Source: Novosphingobium sp. (GTDB lineage: Bacteria > Pseudomonadota > Alphaproteobacteria > Sphingomonadales > Sphingomonadaceae). Taken from it: a stretch of 58,685 nt of DNA. The notes below the pieces were generated by a model. The model was given only the letters and a program-made list of their open reading frames with translations, had not been told where the DNA came from and made no database searches. The translations under genes and the position numbers were made by a program. This document shows, piece by piece, positions 1 through 8,035 of the stretch. The stretch is taken from the NCBI GenBank assembly GCA_030697365.1, contig JAUYQH010000050.1, positions 1-58,685 of the forward strand, read 5' to 3'. Numbering within the stretch: the first letter of the stretch is position 1; the number at the start of each line of letters is the position of its first letter.

Positions 1-543
1 TTCGGGCACATATTGCAGCTCGTCGATGAACAGCACCAGCGCGGTGCCGCGTTCGGCGGCGGCGGCCCCGGCGAGATCGATGAGGTCGATCAGGTCGGAT
101 TCGAGGTCGCCGTTATCGGCCACCCCGATCTCGCCCAGGTCGATCGAGGCTTCCAGCTCGCCGTAGCTGAGCTTGAACGCGCGCACGAACCGCGCCAGTG
201 CGCCGAGGCCGCGCTTGGCCAGGGTCATCGCCGCCTGCCCCCGATCGAGCTTGAGCAGCGCGGTGCGCAACGCCGGCACCAGCATCGCCGGAAGCGACTG
301 GCCTTCGGGCGCCTCGATCGGCATGCACAGGATGCCCTCGCCTTCCGCGGCGCGGCGCATCGCGTTGAGCAGCACGGTCTTGCCGACGCCGCGCAAGCCG
401 AGCAGGATCATGCTTTGCGCATGGCGGCCGTGGCGGATCCGGTCGAGCGAAATGGCGACAGTTTCCAACACTTCCTCGCGCCCGGCAAGCTCGGGCGGAC
501 GGCTGCCTGCACCGGGCGCGAAGGGGTTGCGTCGGGGATCCAT
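1..543 (-). CDS. AAA/P-loop ATPase, partial (C-terminus beyond window)
   Basis: The frame enters from beyond the left edge and begins at ATG 543, so only the first 181 residues are present. A Walker A motif GLRGVGKT sits at residues 49-56, after a PPELAGREE segment typical of ORC/Cdc6-like or archaeal-type ATPases. The window ends just after a Walker B-like LFIDELQ. Such proteins are often stand-alone ATP-binding proteins of accessory regions, with no fixed role known. The EEP-family gene at 744-1472 lies upstream on the same strand, 200 bases away. The family is clear, but the function and partner domain cannot be judged because the C-terminal half is missing. Confidence 0.85.
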   Translation of the reverse strand, partial: MDPRRNPFAPGAGSRPPELAGREEVLETVAISLDRIRHGRHAQSMILLGLRGVGKTVLLNAMRRAAEGEGILCMPIEAPEGQSLPAMLVPALRTALLKLDRGQAAMTLAKRGLGALARFVRAFKLSYGELEASIDLGEIGVADNGDLESDLIDLIDLAGAAAAERGTALVLFIDELQYVPE

Positions 544-743
544 GATAGGATTTTTAGCAGGTTCTATGCGAATTGGCTAGAACTAGATAAAAGGGTAGAT
601 GATCGGGTGATCGGTAGCGCCTTTGCTCAAGGCGGAAGCATCGGCCGAACGCTGCGCGCTGTGATCGCGCGCTTCGGCGCATTTGACGAGCGCCTTGGTG
701 CAGCACTCATCGACCGCAAGTACATACCGAGCGGGGATGAGCC

Positions 744-1472
744 TTATTCGGCGTTTGCACAGATGGTCGAAACCACCCCGAAGTGGTCGCTCAGGAGCTT
801 CCCATCGTCTCCGCGGTTGGACACCGCGGTGACGTCGGTGGCGACAAGATCGCGGGTATGCGCGATATGATCGATCGACGGCCGCCCGAGCGGCGCCAGC
901 ACGCCCGTGGTCGCCACCGTGTAGCGCTCACCCAGCGCCTGTTCGAGCGCGGCGTAAACAACGTGGGGCGCGGTGCGCCGCGGGATAGCCTGGTTGAAAT
1001 CGCCGAGCACGATCACCGGCCCGTCAATCGCTGCAAAGACCGTCGCGAGCCCGGCAAGATAGGCGCAATGGTCCTGCCACGGGGTCCGATCGCGCCGCCC
1101 CGAGCTGACATGCGCGTCGCGCCAGGGAATGCATACGCCGACGACCGTGACGCGCCCCAGTGGAGTCATGGTTCGGCCCGATACGAACCGCCCGGTTGGC
1201 AGGTCAGTGTGCCCGACCCGGTCGACCCCCTCCCACGACTGCCGGCTCCACAATACGACCTTGCGGCGACCCTCGATCAGCGGGTAGCCATAGTTGGGCT
1301 GGGCCTCGATCGTATGACCGGGGGGAAGCCTGGTCCGGGCATAGGCCTCGGTCAGACACAGAATATCGGGATCGAGCTCGATGAGCCGATCGGCCATCGT
1401 CCGGCACGCCGCGGTGTGGGGCCGCTTCCATTGCAGGTTCCAGGTGGCGATCGTGAGCGAGGGCGCGGTCAC
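744..1472 (-). CDS. Endonuclease/exonuclease/phosphatase (EEP) family protein
   Basis: This 242-residue protein has the full set of EEP-fold motifs: TWNLQW with Asn12, the metal-binding Glu42 in LTEAY, GDFN with Asp158 and Asn160, IDHI with Asp201 and His202, and the terminal SDHFGV with Asp229 and His230. The family (DNase I, AP endonucleases, inositol phosphatases) performs metal-dependent phosphodiester or phosphomonoester cleavage. The substrate here cannot be told from sequence. No signal peptide is visible, so it is probably cytoplasmic. It lies upstream of the partial AAA ATPase on the same strand and could be co-transcribed with it. All catalytic residues look intact. Confidence 0.85.
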   Translation of the reverse strand: MTAPSLTIATWNLQWKRPHTAACRTMADRLIELDPDILCLTEAYARTRLPPGHTIEAQPNYGYPLIEGRRKVVLWSRQSWEGVDRVGHTDLPTGRFVSGRTMTPLGRVTVVGVCIPWRDAHVSSGRRDRTPWQDHCAYLAGLATVFAAIDGPVIVLGDFNQAIPRRTAPHVVYAALEQALGERYTVATTGVLAPLGRPSIDHIAHTRDLVATDVTAVSNRGDDGKLLSDHFGVVSTICANAE

Positions 1473-1647
1473 CCGACGGGACCCGCAGCCCGCGCGGCCT
1501 CGGCTGATCGCACGCCGCTATCGGGATGCGGAGGTGTCAGGACGCGCCATCGTGCAAAAAACAACGGCGACCCTTCCGGGCCGCCGCAGGTGGGAGCACG
1601 AACGCTCCGGGTCGCGAGATCGAGCATAGGCGGGTTCGACCGATTCG

Positions 1648-2094
1648 TCACGCGCCGATCGCAGTCGTGATCCGCTCGATCCGCGGGCGGAAGCTGTTGA
1701 CCATCTGATTGGCCGCGACCTGCAGCTCGGCCAGCTGGCGATCCTCGGCGGCGCCGTCCCATGGCAGCGGCGCGGGCCAGCGCAGCGCCACGCTCGCGCC
1801 TTTGTCGGTGCGCTCCCAGATGGGAGGAGAAAGTCCAGCGTCGGCGAACTCCTCGTCGATCAGCGCGCGGTCTTCGCGCAGCGCCTCGAACGCGACGTGG
1901 CCCTCGCTCCCCACCAGGTTGAGGTAGGTACCGATCTCGCCGCGCGCCGATGCGCGCCACAGCGTGATCCAGTGGCCGCGCGGCAGCGGCAGCCGCATCC
2001 AGCCCAGCCCGCCGATCCGCGGGGGGGCTGCGAGGGATCGTCGAACCGCGCCGTTCAGTGACATAGGCGTTGACTGGCTGCGCAAAGGACGCAT
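1648..2094 (-). CDS. DUF4268-like protein, probably a truncated fragment
   Basis: About 125 residues starting at IGGLGW resemble the C-terminal DUF4268 domain: GEIGTYLNL in the middle, a conserved ER pair, and a terminal RPRIERI. DUF4268 proteins are normally longer and carry a nuclease-like N-terminal half, which is absent here. The first 30 residues look like non-homologous fill-in. An internal ATG at 2064 is an alternative start. The fragment overlaps, on the opposite strand, the 5' extension of the XRE gene at 2132, which suggests that both genes lost their 5' ends at the same rearrangement. Function unknown; it may be a pseudogene. Confidence 0.55.
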   Translation of the reverse strand: MRPLRSQSTPMSLNGAVRRSLAAPPRIGGLGWMRLPLPRGHWITLWRASARGEIGTYLNLVGSEGHVAFEALREDRALIDEEFADAGLSPPIWERTDKGASVALRWPAPLPWDGAAEDRQLAELQVAANQMVNSFRPRIERITTAIGA

Positions 2095-2131
2095 TGCTGC
2101 ACGACACTGCAGCGCCTCGGCCGAAAAAAAT

Positions 2132-2305
2132 GTGCGTCGTCTCCGCGAGGAGAACGGCTGGAGCCAGGAGGATTATGCCGACCGCGCCGGGATCCACCGG
2201 ACCTACGTCAGTGACATCGAACGGGGGAAGCGCAACCCGACGGTGACGGTGGTGGAGAAGTTGGCCAAGCCGCTCGGCTTGCCGCCCGGACGCCTGCTCG
2301 ATTAG
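2132..2305 (+). CDS. XRE-family helix-turn-helix regulator, 5' end damaged
   Basis: The frame encodes a Cro/C1-type HTH domain: VRRLREENG, then WSQEDYADRAG, the recognition helix HRTYVSDIERG, and KRNPTVTVVEKLAKPLG. The usual N-terminus of this subfamily (a short lead into LG.NVRRLRE) is missing in this frame. GTG 2132 is the first usable start close to the domain, although the frame stays open back to ATG 1964. In the neighbouring frame, just before a run of seven A bases at 2124-2130, the DNA reads LQRLGRK, which would join the HTH perfectly if one A were removed. This looks like a homopolymer frameshift or sequence error. It is probably a short DNA-binding regulator or a relic of one. Confidence 0.55.
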   Translation: MRRLREENGWSQEDYADRAGIHRTYVSDIERGKRNPTVTVVEKLAKPLGLPPGRLLD

Positions 2306-2336
2306 CGCAAGGCTCGATTCCGCCGCCGCAGTGCGG

Positions 2337-2552
2337 TTATTCCCCAAGGAGCGCCAGGATCGCCTGATTTACCGTTGCGGCGTCGTCTATCAGGCTTGCG
2401 ATCTGCTGGGCCCGGTGTCCATGGTCCTCCCTCGATCCCCGCCCCTGGCTTTCAGCAGCCATGGCTGCTGCATCTTCGAGCCTGGCGGTGAGCAGCGCGA
2501 ACAGTCGCGAGATGAGATCCGCGCGCTCGTCCGGGTCCTCGGAATCGTTCAT
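2337..2552 (-). CDS. Small acidic hypothetical protein (71 aa)
   Basis: A 71-residue frame begins at ATG 2552 behind a good ribosome-binding site (AAGGTGG a few bases upstream). The product is acidic and predicted helical, with no membrane segment or known motif. It is transcribed divergently from the DUF3489-YqaJ-ERF operon, with about 240 bases between the two starts. Short genes of this kind often sit beside recombination modules, but no function can be assigned. The ribosome-binding site and the lack of a competing frame support it as a real gene. Confidence 0.5.
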   Translation of the reverse strand: MNDSEDPDERADLISRLFALLTARLEDAAAMAAESQGRGSREDHGHRAQQIASLIDDAATVNQAILALLGE

Positions 2553-2793
2553 CCCACCACCTTTCCGGGCCCATGAAGCCGTGAGGTAGCCGCGAAGTCC
2601 ACCGCCAGCATTTTGCCCGGCGCAGATTTGTGCGTGGAGCTGCGACAATCCAGTGGACTGTGCTGGCGATCGGAGCATTGGTTGGTCGTGCGAATGCGGC
2701 CGCTGAGGCGGCGCATAACCCCCGACCGGCTGACCGGCGGGGGTGTGGGTGGTGGGAGCAGCATGGGGCTGCCCTGCACCAAAGGACCCACCC

Positions 2794-3195
2794 ATGACCG
2801 GCAAGAGCATCAAGCCCGGACGGCGTTTTGCCCGCCCGCCCACCGACCAGACTTCCTTCACTGAACCGCCGCACGCACCCTCGCTTGGCGCGGAACGCGG
2901 GGCTGAGGCCGGGGTCGCGAAGGCGACGCCTGTGACTGCTCTGTCGCCGCGCGCCCAGAGCAAGACCGCCCTCATCACCGACCTGCTCGGCCGCGCCGGC
3001 GGCGCGAGCCTTGGCGAGCTGGTCGCAGCCACCGGCTGGCAACCGCACACCACCCGCGCTGCGCTGACCGGGCTGCGCAAAAAGGGCCACACGATCGCCA
3101 AGGACAGCGTCGCGGGTGTCATCCGCTACGTGATCGCCCCGCCGACCCCGGGCGTAAACCCGACCACCTCCTGCATGAGGAACGCTTCGTCATGA
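2794..3195 (+). CDS. DUF3489 domain-containing protein
   Basis: The 133-residue product has a basic, disordered N-terminal half. It is followed by a C-terminal DUF3489 domain with KTALITDLLGR and the strongly conserved PHTTRAALTGLRKKG at roughly residues 70-115. DUF3489 is a winged-helix-like domain common in sphingomonad and rhizobial mobile DNA, with no proven role; DNA binding is plausible. ATG 2794 is chosen over the earlier start at 2743 because AAAGGA precedes it at good spacing. The gene overlaps the next one by four bases (ATGA), so it is the first gene of the YqaJ-ERF-HNH operon. Confidence 0.8.
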   Translation: MTGKSIKPGRRFARPPTDQTSFTEPPHAPSLGAERGAEAGVAKATPVTALSPRAQSKTALITDLLGRAGGASLGELVAATGWQPHTTRAALTGLRKKGHTIAKDSVAGVIRYVIAPPTPGVNPTTSCMRNASS

Positions 3196-4184
3196 CCATG
3201 GCTCAACCGTCTCCCGCTGCGCTTTCGCCGGTAAGCCGCGCTCGCAATCCGCGCACCGCTAAGCGTCCACCATCACGCCCCGTAGCATCCGATGCGGAGG
3301 CCACGCCCCCCGGCGGCCGGATCGGGCAGGCTGTGTTGCCCGAGCCACCATGCTCGCGTGACATGGCACCCTGGCCCAGCCTCGCCTCGCTCGGACTGAG
3401 CGCAGCGGCGGTGGCAGAACGCGTGTCCAGCATCGGTGGCTCGGATGCCAACACCATTCTCTCGGGCTCAGGCGAGCGGATCCTCAGGCTGTGGCGCGAG
3501 AAGCGCGGCGAAGAGAACCCTGAGGACCTTTCCGACAAGCTGCCGGTGATGCTCGGGTGCTGGACCGAGGCGTTCAACCGCCAGTGGTACGAGAAGCAGT
3601 GCGGTATGCAGATATCGCGTAGCGGCGAGCGGCTGCGCTGCCCGGTGCGATCGTGGCGCACAGCCACGCTCGACGGGTATGTTGAGGAGAAGCGCGCGAT
3701 CTGGGAGGCCAAGCACACCAGCCCGTTCGTCAAGCCCGAAGACCTGCTTGCCCGCTACATGCCCCAGCTCCAGCACAACATGGCGGTGGCCGGTTGCGAG
3801 GTTGCGCTGCTCTCGGTGCTCTACGGCAACAACAAGTGCGAGGTCTACGAGATCGCCTCGGACTGGATGTACCAGGAGGACCTGCTCGAGGCCGAGATGC
3901 GCTTCTGGCACTGTGTCAAGAGTGGTGAGCCCCCGGCGATCACGCTCATCAGCCACGCACCCAAGCCGGTGGGGGTGCGCGAGGTGTGCATGACCGGGCA
4001 CAACGCCTGGGCCGCGTTCGCCGCCGACTGGATCGAGCATCGCGAGGCGGCAAAGACGTATGCTACTGCCACCTCGTCGCTCAAGGAGCTGGTCGAGGAC
4101 GACGTGGCCCGCGCGTTTGGTCACAGGATCGAGGCGAAGCGCAGCAAGGCCGGCGCGGTTACCATCAGGGAGATCCAGCCATGA
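3192..4184 (+). CDS. YqaJ-like viral recombinase (lambda-exonuclease family)
   Basis: This 330-residue protein carries the YqaJ/lambda exonuclease nuclease core: GGSD at residues 82-85, Asp161 in TATLDG, the Glu172-x-Lys174 pair in WEAKHTS, and a downstream QLQHNM. In phages the enzyme resects double-stranded DNA 5' to 3' to give the single strand used by an annealing protein. The next gene is exactly such a protein (ERF), overlapping by four bases, so the two form a Red-like pair. The first 60 residues are Pro/Arg-rich and probably disordered. All expected catalytic residues are present. Confidence 0.85.
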   Translation: MTMAQPSPAALSPVSRARNPRTAKRPPSRPVASDAEATPPGGRIGQAVLPEPPCSRDMAPWPSLASLGLSAAAVAERVSSIGGSDANTILSGSGERILRLWREKRGEENPEDLSDKLPVMLGCWTEAFNRQWYEKQCGMQISRSGERLRCPVRSWRTATLDGYVEEKRAIWEAKHTSPFVKPEDLLARYMPQLQHNMAVAGCEVALLSVLYGNNKCEVYEIASDWMYQEDLLEAEMRFWHCVKSGEPPAITLISHAPKPVGVREVCMTGHNAWAAFAADWIEHREAAKTYATATSSLKELVEDDVARAFGHRIEAKRSKAGAVTIREIQP

Positions 4185-5152
4185 GCCTGCCCCGGGTCTA
4201 TGCCGCGATCAATATGATCACCGCGGCGTTTGCCAATCATGGCATCCCCAAGGAGCGGATCAACCTCGACAACGGCTACGCCTATCGCGGGGTTGACGAG
4301 GTGGCCCTGCGGCTCGCGCCGCTGCTGGCCGAGCACAAGTTGTGCATCCTGCCCCGGGTGCTCGAGCGCACCCACGGCGAGCGGATCGATCCCGCCGGCG
4401 AGCCGCTTGTCCATGTCGTGTTGCGCGTTGCGTTCGATCTGGTCAGCGTCGAGGACGGCTCGTCCCACACCATCGAGGCGGTGGGCGAGGCGCTCGACTA
4501 TGGCGACAAGGCCAGCGCCAAGGCGATGACTTCGGCGTACAAGCACGCGGTGCTCCATGCGTTCTGCATCCCCACCAGCGGGCGCGACGATCCGGATCAC
4601 AGCTCGCCCGGGCGGGGCAGCACCGCGGCGCTGCCCGCGCCGGTCGAAGGCTGGGCGCAGTGGGCCCAGGACATCGCATCGGTCATCGATAGCTGCGCCA
4701 CCCCCGAAGCTATCGAGCGCCTGCTTGCCAGCAACCGCGGCCAGCTTTCCGGGCTCGCGCGCGAGCAACCCGATGTTTACGCGCGGATCGGGCGTACGAT
4801 CGCAGCACGACGCAAGGCGCTGGCGCAGCCGGTGGCGGCAGCGGTGGCCGGTGCGAGATCAGACCGCACCGCAAAGCCGGGAACGGGCACGGCCAAGTCC
4901 CCGACGGCACGGTTTGGTGCTGCGCGGCGGGTGGCTTCGCCCAAGGCCGTGAGTGTGGAGCAGGGGCGCGCCGTCAAACCGGCTGCCTCGGGCAAGGAAC
5001 GTCGAGCTGCACCGGGTGGGATCGGCCCGGTCAAGTCCCATCCTCGAAGCAAGCCGGCTCCCGCGGCCAGGACCGCTCCTGCATCCAAACCGGCTCGCTC
5101 GCTTGCGGCAGCTGTCCCGGCGGCCAACGTAGGAGTGCTCGAGCATGGCTAG
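4181..5152 (+). CDS. ERF-family single-strand annealing protein
   Basis: The N-terminal ~190 residues match the ERF family (phage P22 Erf type): an opening helix with VYAAINMITAAF, a YAYRGVDEV segment, HTIEAVGEALDYGDK and SAKAMTSAYKHA. These proteins anneal complementary single strands during recombination. The C-terminal ~125 residues are rich in Ala, Pro and Lys and look disordered, as is common for annealing proteins with protein-interaction tails. ATG 4181 overlaps the YqaJ stop. The HNH-like gene follows with an eight-base overlap. The tail is longer than usual for the family. Confidence 0.8.
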   Translation: MSLPRVYAAINMITAAFANHGIPKERINLDNGYAYRGVDEVALRLAPLLAEHKLCILPRVLERTHGERIDPAGEPLVHVVLRVAFDLVSVEDGSSHTIEAVGEALDYGDKASAKAMTSAYKHAVLHAFCIPTSGRDDPDHSSPGRGSTAALPAPVEGWAQWAQDIASVIDSCATPEAIERLLASNRGQLSGLAREQPDVYARIGRTIAARRKALAQPVAAAVAGARSDRTAKPGTGTAKSPTARFGAARRVASPKAVSVEQGRAVKPAASGKERRAAPGGIGPVKSHPRSKPAPAARTAPASKPARSLAAAVPAANVGVLEHG

Positions 5153-5519
5153 CGTGCACCTCCCTCCCCGGCTTGTGCGCGAGCGGCGCGCTGCTCCTTA
5201 CCGTTCGTGCCCCGCGCATCGCGCCTGGGTGCGCCGGCATCGCTGCTCGGTGCCCGGCTGCCTCGCCGGTCCCATCGAGTGCGCCCACGTCCGTTCGGGC
5301 ACCGATGGCGGCTGCGCGCTCAAGCCATCCGACCGCTGGACCATCAGCCTGTGCCGGACCCACCACGCCGAGCAGCACCGAATCGGCGAGGCGGCGTTCG
5401 AAATCCGCTACGCGCTCGATCTGGTCGCCCTGGCCGAGGTGTTCACCCGGCGCTCGCCCCATCGCCGCGTGCTTGAGGAGCAGATCACTGCCAGGCCTGA
5501 CCGGCGAGGCTGGCGATAA
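5145..5519 (+). CDS. HNH/DUF968-like putative nuclease
   Basis: The 124-residue protein shows a Cys/His array resembling phage HNH or DUF968 proteins: Cys34 and Cys39 in CSVPGC, Cys46 and His48 in IECAHVR, and Cys70, His73, His74 and His78 in the SLCRTHHAEQH block. This would bind zinc and place histidines for phosphodiester cleavage, but activity is inferred only. It is the last intact gene of the DUF3489-YqaJ-ERF operon and overlaps ERF by eight bases. A second, 5'-truncated copy about 84% identical by eye over 83 residues lies at 10290-10547. Confidence 0.7.
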   Translation: MASVHLPPRLVRERRAAPYRSCPAHRAWVRRHRCSVPGCLAGPIECAHVRSGTDGGCALKPSDRWTISLCRTHHAEQHRIGEAAFEIRYALDLVALAEVFTRRSPHRRVLEEQITARPDRRGWR

Positions 5520-5877
5520 CGGGGGAAGACCTCCCCGATCCTTCAGACGAGGCGCCCCACCCACGCGCGCATGGTCGGCTCCATCGGCTCAGTTAGCTGC
5601 GTTCTCCGATCTCGACGCGTACCGCCTGCTCGACCGCCTCGGGCGCGCTCGCACAGCATCCCGAGCCGCGCCGCCGGTCCACCGCCCGGGCTATCGCGCT
5701 GCAGCCACCGTCCCTATGCTGCGCAAGCTCGCCCTGGCTCTGTACCGAGTACATTTCCCGCGACACATGGACTTGAGAACCGCGGAGGCGAAGGAAGCGC
5801 ACGACATGCAGTTCTGTCGCGAAAAGCATCAGCCCTTTCGACCTTTGCCGTACTGCCCGGGGGTTGTTTCAGGTTAA
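5516..5877 (+). pseudogene. Decayed small gene between HNH-like gene and dnaJ (copy A)
   Basis: No intact gene is seen between 5520 and 6013, but a relic can be read. One frame beginning at ATA 5516, where the equivalent copy has ATG, gives TGEDLPDPSDEAP and then stops. A neighbouring frame gives AFSDLDAYRLLDRLGRA and continues to about 5780. The same two pieces occur after the second HNH copy (10544-10796). The original was therefore probably a ~90-residue protein translationally coupled to the HNH gene, now broken by a frameshift. No function can be assigned. From 5880 to 6013 only the dnaJ leader is present. Confidence 0.4.
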
Positions 5878-6013
5878 AAAGGGCGGTTCGGTCCAAGAGG
5901 ATAGAGGCTCGTTTTTATCATTCGTGCCGACTAGCGCGGTATGAAAACCATGGAATCGCGCTCCTCATATCCCTGGGTTGCGGGGCCTCCGATCAGGCCC
6001 TAGCTAACAGCTC

Positions 6014-6979
6014 ATGGCAGCCGATCCCTATACGATCCTGGGCGTCGCCCGCGGGGCGACCGAAAAGGACATCAAGTCCGCCTACCGCAAGCTCGCCAAG
6101 GAGCTCCACCCCGATCGAAACACCGCCAACCCCAAGGCAGCGGAGAAATTCTCCGAGATCACCCGCGCCTACGATCTGCTGTCGGACAAGGACAAGCGCG
6201 CCCGCTTCGACCGCGGCGAGATCGATATCGACGGCAACCCGGCGATGCCGTTCGGGTTCGGCGGCGGCGGAGCCGGGGGGCCGGGCGGGGGCTTTCGCGG
6301 CAGCCAGGGGGGATTCCGTGCGCAGGATTTCGAAGGCTTCGGCGGCGGCGGTGCCGAGGGCATCGACTTGGGCAACATCTTCGAAGGCCTGTTCGGCGGC
6401 GGTCGGGCCGGGCCTGGCGGCATGGGCGGAACGGGTGGCGCGCGCCGCGGCCCGCCTCCCAAAGGCGCCAACGTCCAGTACCGGCTCCAGGTGAGCTTCA
6501 CCGACGCCGCCACCCGCGCCACCCAGCGGATCACGCTGAGCGACGGCAAGACGATCGACCTCAAGCTTCCCGCCGGTGTCGAGAGCGGCACCCAGATGCG
6601 CCTCGGCGGCAAGGGCGAGCCAGGCCCCGGCGGCGCGGGCGACGCGATCGTGACGATCGAGGTCGGCAGCCACCCGTTTTTCCGCCGCGACGGCGACAAC
6701 ATCCGGCTCGACCTGCCGATCTCGCTCGACGAGGCGATCCATGGCGGCAAAGTGCGCGTTCCAACGGTCGAAGGCGCGGTGATGCTGACCGTTTCGCCAG
6801 GCAGCAGCAGCGGCAAGACGCTACGGCTCAAGGAAAAGGGCTTTACCGCCAAGGGCGGCACCCGCGGCGACCAGCTCGTCACGCTCCAGATCGAAGTGCC
6901 CGGAGACGATGCCGATCTGGCCAATCGCCTCGAGGGTTGGCGCGACGCCCGGGACCTGCGCAGCAAGCTGGGCGTTTAG
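6014..6979 (+). CDS. DnaJ/CbpA-type co-chaperone without zinc finger
   Basis: The 321-residue protein begins with a J domain (TILGV, helix II KSAYRKLAKELHPD with the essential HPD, and DLLSDKDKRARFD). A Gly/Phe-rich linker follows at about residues 75-150, then the two C-terminal substrate-binding beta domains (GRRG-like start, FFRRDGDNI, GDQLVTLQIEVP). The Cys-rich zinc domain is absent, so it is a class II J protein like CbpA. It would stimulate DnaK ATPase and hold unfolded clients in the cytoplasm. It is followed seven bases later by the YihY gene and then fabI, a conserved sphingomonad order. A decayed paralogue lies at 10859-11583. Confidence 0.9.
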   Translation: MAADPYTILGVARGATEKDIKSAYRKLAKELHPDRNTANPKAAEKFSEITRAYDLLSDKDKRARFDRGEIDIDGNPAMPFGFGGGGAGGPGGGFRGSQGGFRAQDFEGFGGGGAEGIDLGNIFEGLFGGGRAGPGGMGGTGGARRGPPPKGANVQYRLQVSFTDAATRATQRITLSDGKTIDLKLPAGVESGTQMRLGGKGEPGPGGAGDAIVTIEVGSHPFFRRDGDNIRLDLPISLDEAIHGGKVRVPTVEGAVMLTVSPGSSSGKTLRLKEKGFTAKGGTRGDQLVTLQIEVPGDDADLANRLEGWRDARDLRSKLGV

Positions 6980-6985
6980 CCCCCA

Positions 6986-8035
6986 GTGACCGACCGCGAA
7001 CATCCGCTTCCCCCCGGCGCAAAGCCGCTGGTCGAACTCCCCGATCTTTCGCCCGAGGCGCGCCGCAAGGAAGCCTTGCGCTGGCGGGCGGGCCTGCAGG
7101 ACCGCGCTTATCAACGGTTCGGGCCGGGCAGCCGGTTCCTCGAGATCGTCAAGCGCGTCGCCATCGGGGCGTGGAACGACGGCTTCATCCATGCCGGCAA
7201 CCTCGCCTACATGGCGATTCTCTCGCTGTTTCCGTTCTTCATCACCGTCGCCGCGCTGTTCTCGATCATCGGTGAGGAAAGCCAGCGCGCCGCCTCGATC
7301 AACGCCTTCCTCCTGGCGGTGCCGCCAGTGGTCGCCAACGTCATCGAACCCGTCGCGCGCGGGGTGATCGAATCGCGATCGGGCTGGCTGCTGTGGATCG
7401 GCGGTGTGGTCGGACTGTGGACCGTGGGCAGTCTGGTCGAAACCATCCGTGACATCCTGCGCCGCGCCTATGGCACTCACTGGGAGCACGCCTTCTGGCG
7501 TTATCGCCTGGCCTCCACAGGGGTCATCTTCGCCGCGGTGGTGCTGCTGCTGGTGAGCCTTGCCGTCCAGGTGGTGATCGGCACCGCGCAGGAAGTGATC
7601 GGGGCGTGGTTTCCGCAGCTGGTCGACCTGATCGACCAGCTCGCGCTGTCACGCTTCATCCCCGCGCTGGGGCTGTACCTCTCGCTCTACCTGCTGTTCC
7701 TTTCGCTGACCCCGGGCGCCTACCGTAAGCGGCGCTATCCCAAATGGCCCGGCGCGCTGCTGGTAACGGTGTGGTGGGTAGGGGTGACGATCGCCCTGCC
7801 CGCGGTGCTGCGCAGCTTCTTCAGCTATGATCTGACATACGGCAGCCTTGCCGGAATCATGATCGCGCTTTTCTTTTTCTGGCTGGTCGGCTTAGGGATG
7901 GTGGTCGGCGCCGAACTCAACGCCGCGCTCACCGTTACACCCGAAGAGCGCGACATGATGGACCCGGCAGACAAGCGCAAACAGGCCCAGGGCGGGTTCA
8001 AGCAGACGAGCGACGACGGGGAAGCAACCGCATGA
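6986..8035 (+). CDS. YihY/virulence factor BrkB family membrane protein
   Basis: A 349-residue polytopic membrane protein of the YihY family, once annotated as ribonuclease BN. It shows the typical N-terminal amphipathic segment, the GNLAYMAILSLFPFF motif at the first membrane helix, a conserved central GLWTVGSLVETIRDILRRAY block, and about six hydrophobic helices. It ends with the family signature YGSLAGIM...WLVGLGMVVGAELNA and a short charged tail. The cellular role of the family is unclear. The start is GTG 6986, only seven bases after dnaJ. The 3' end overlaps fabI by four bases, so dnaJ-YihY-fabI is likely one operon. Confidence 0.88.
   Translation: MTDREHPLPPGAKPLVELPDLSPEARRKEALRWRAGLQDRAYQRFGPGSRFLEIVKRVAIGAWNDGFIHAGNLAYMAILSLFPFFITVAALFSIIGEESQRAASINAFLLAVPPVVANVIEPVARGVIESRSGWLLWIGGVVGLWTVGSLVETIRDILRRAYGTHWEHAFWRYRLASTGVIFAAVVLLLVSLAVQVVIGTAQEVIGAWFPQLVDLIDQLALSRFIPALGLYLSLYLLFLSLTPGAYRKRRYPKWPGALLVTVWWVGVTIALPAVLRSFFSYDLTYGSLAGIMIALFFFWLVGLGMVVGAELNAALTVTPEERDMMDPADKRKQAQGGFKQTSDDGEATA

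Noticed and set aside
1..870. Plus-strand frames across the left edge
   Set aside because: The minus strand there encodes a clear P-loop ATPase; the plus frames are its shadow.
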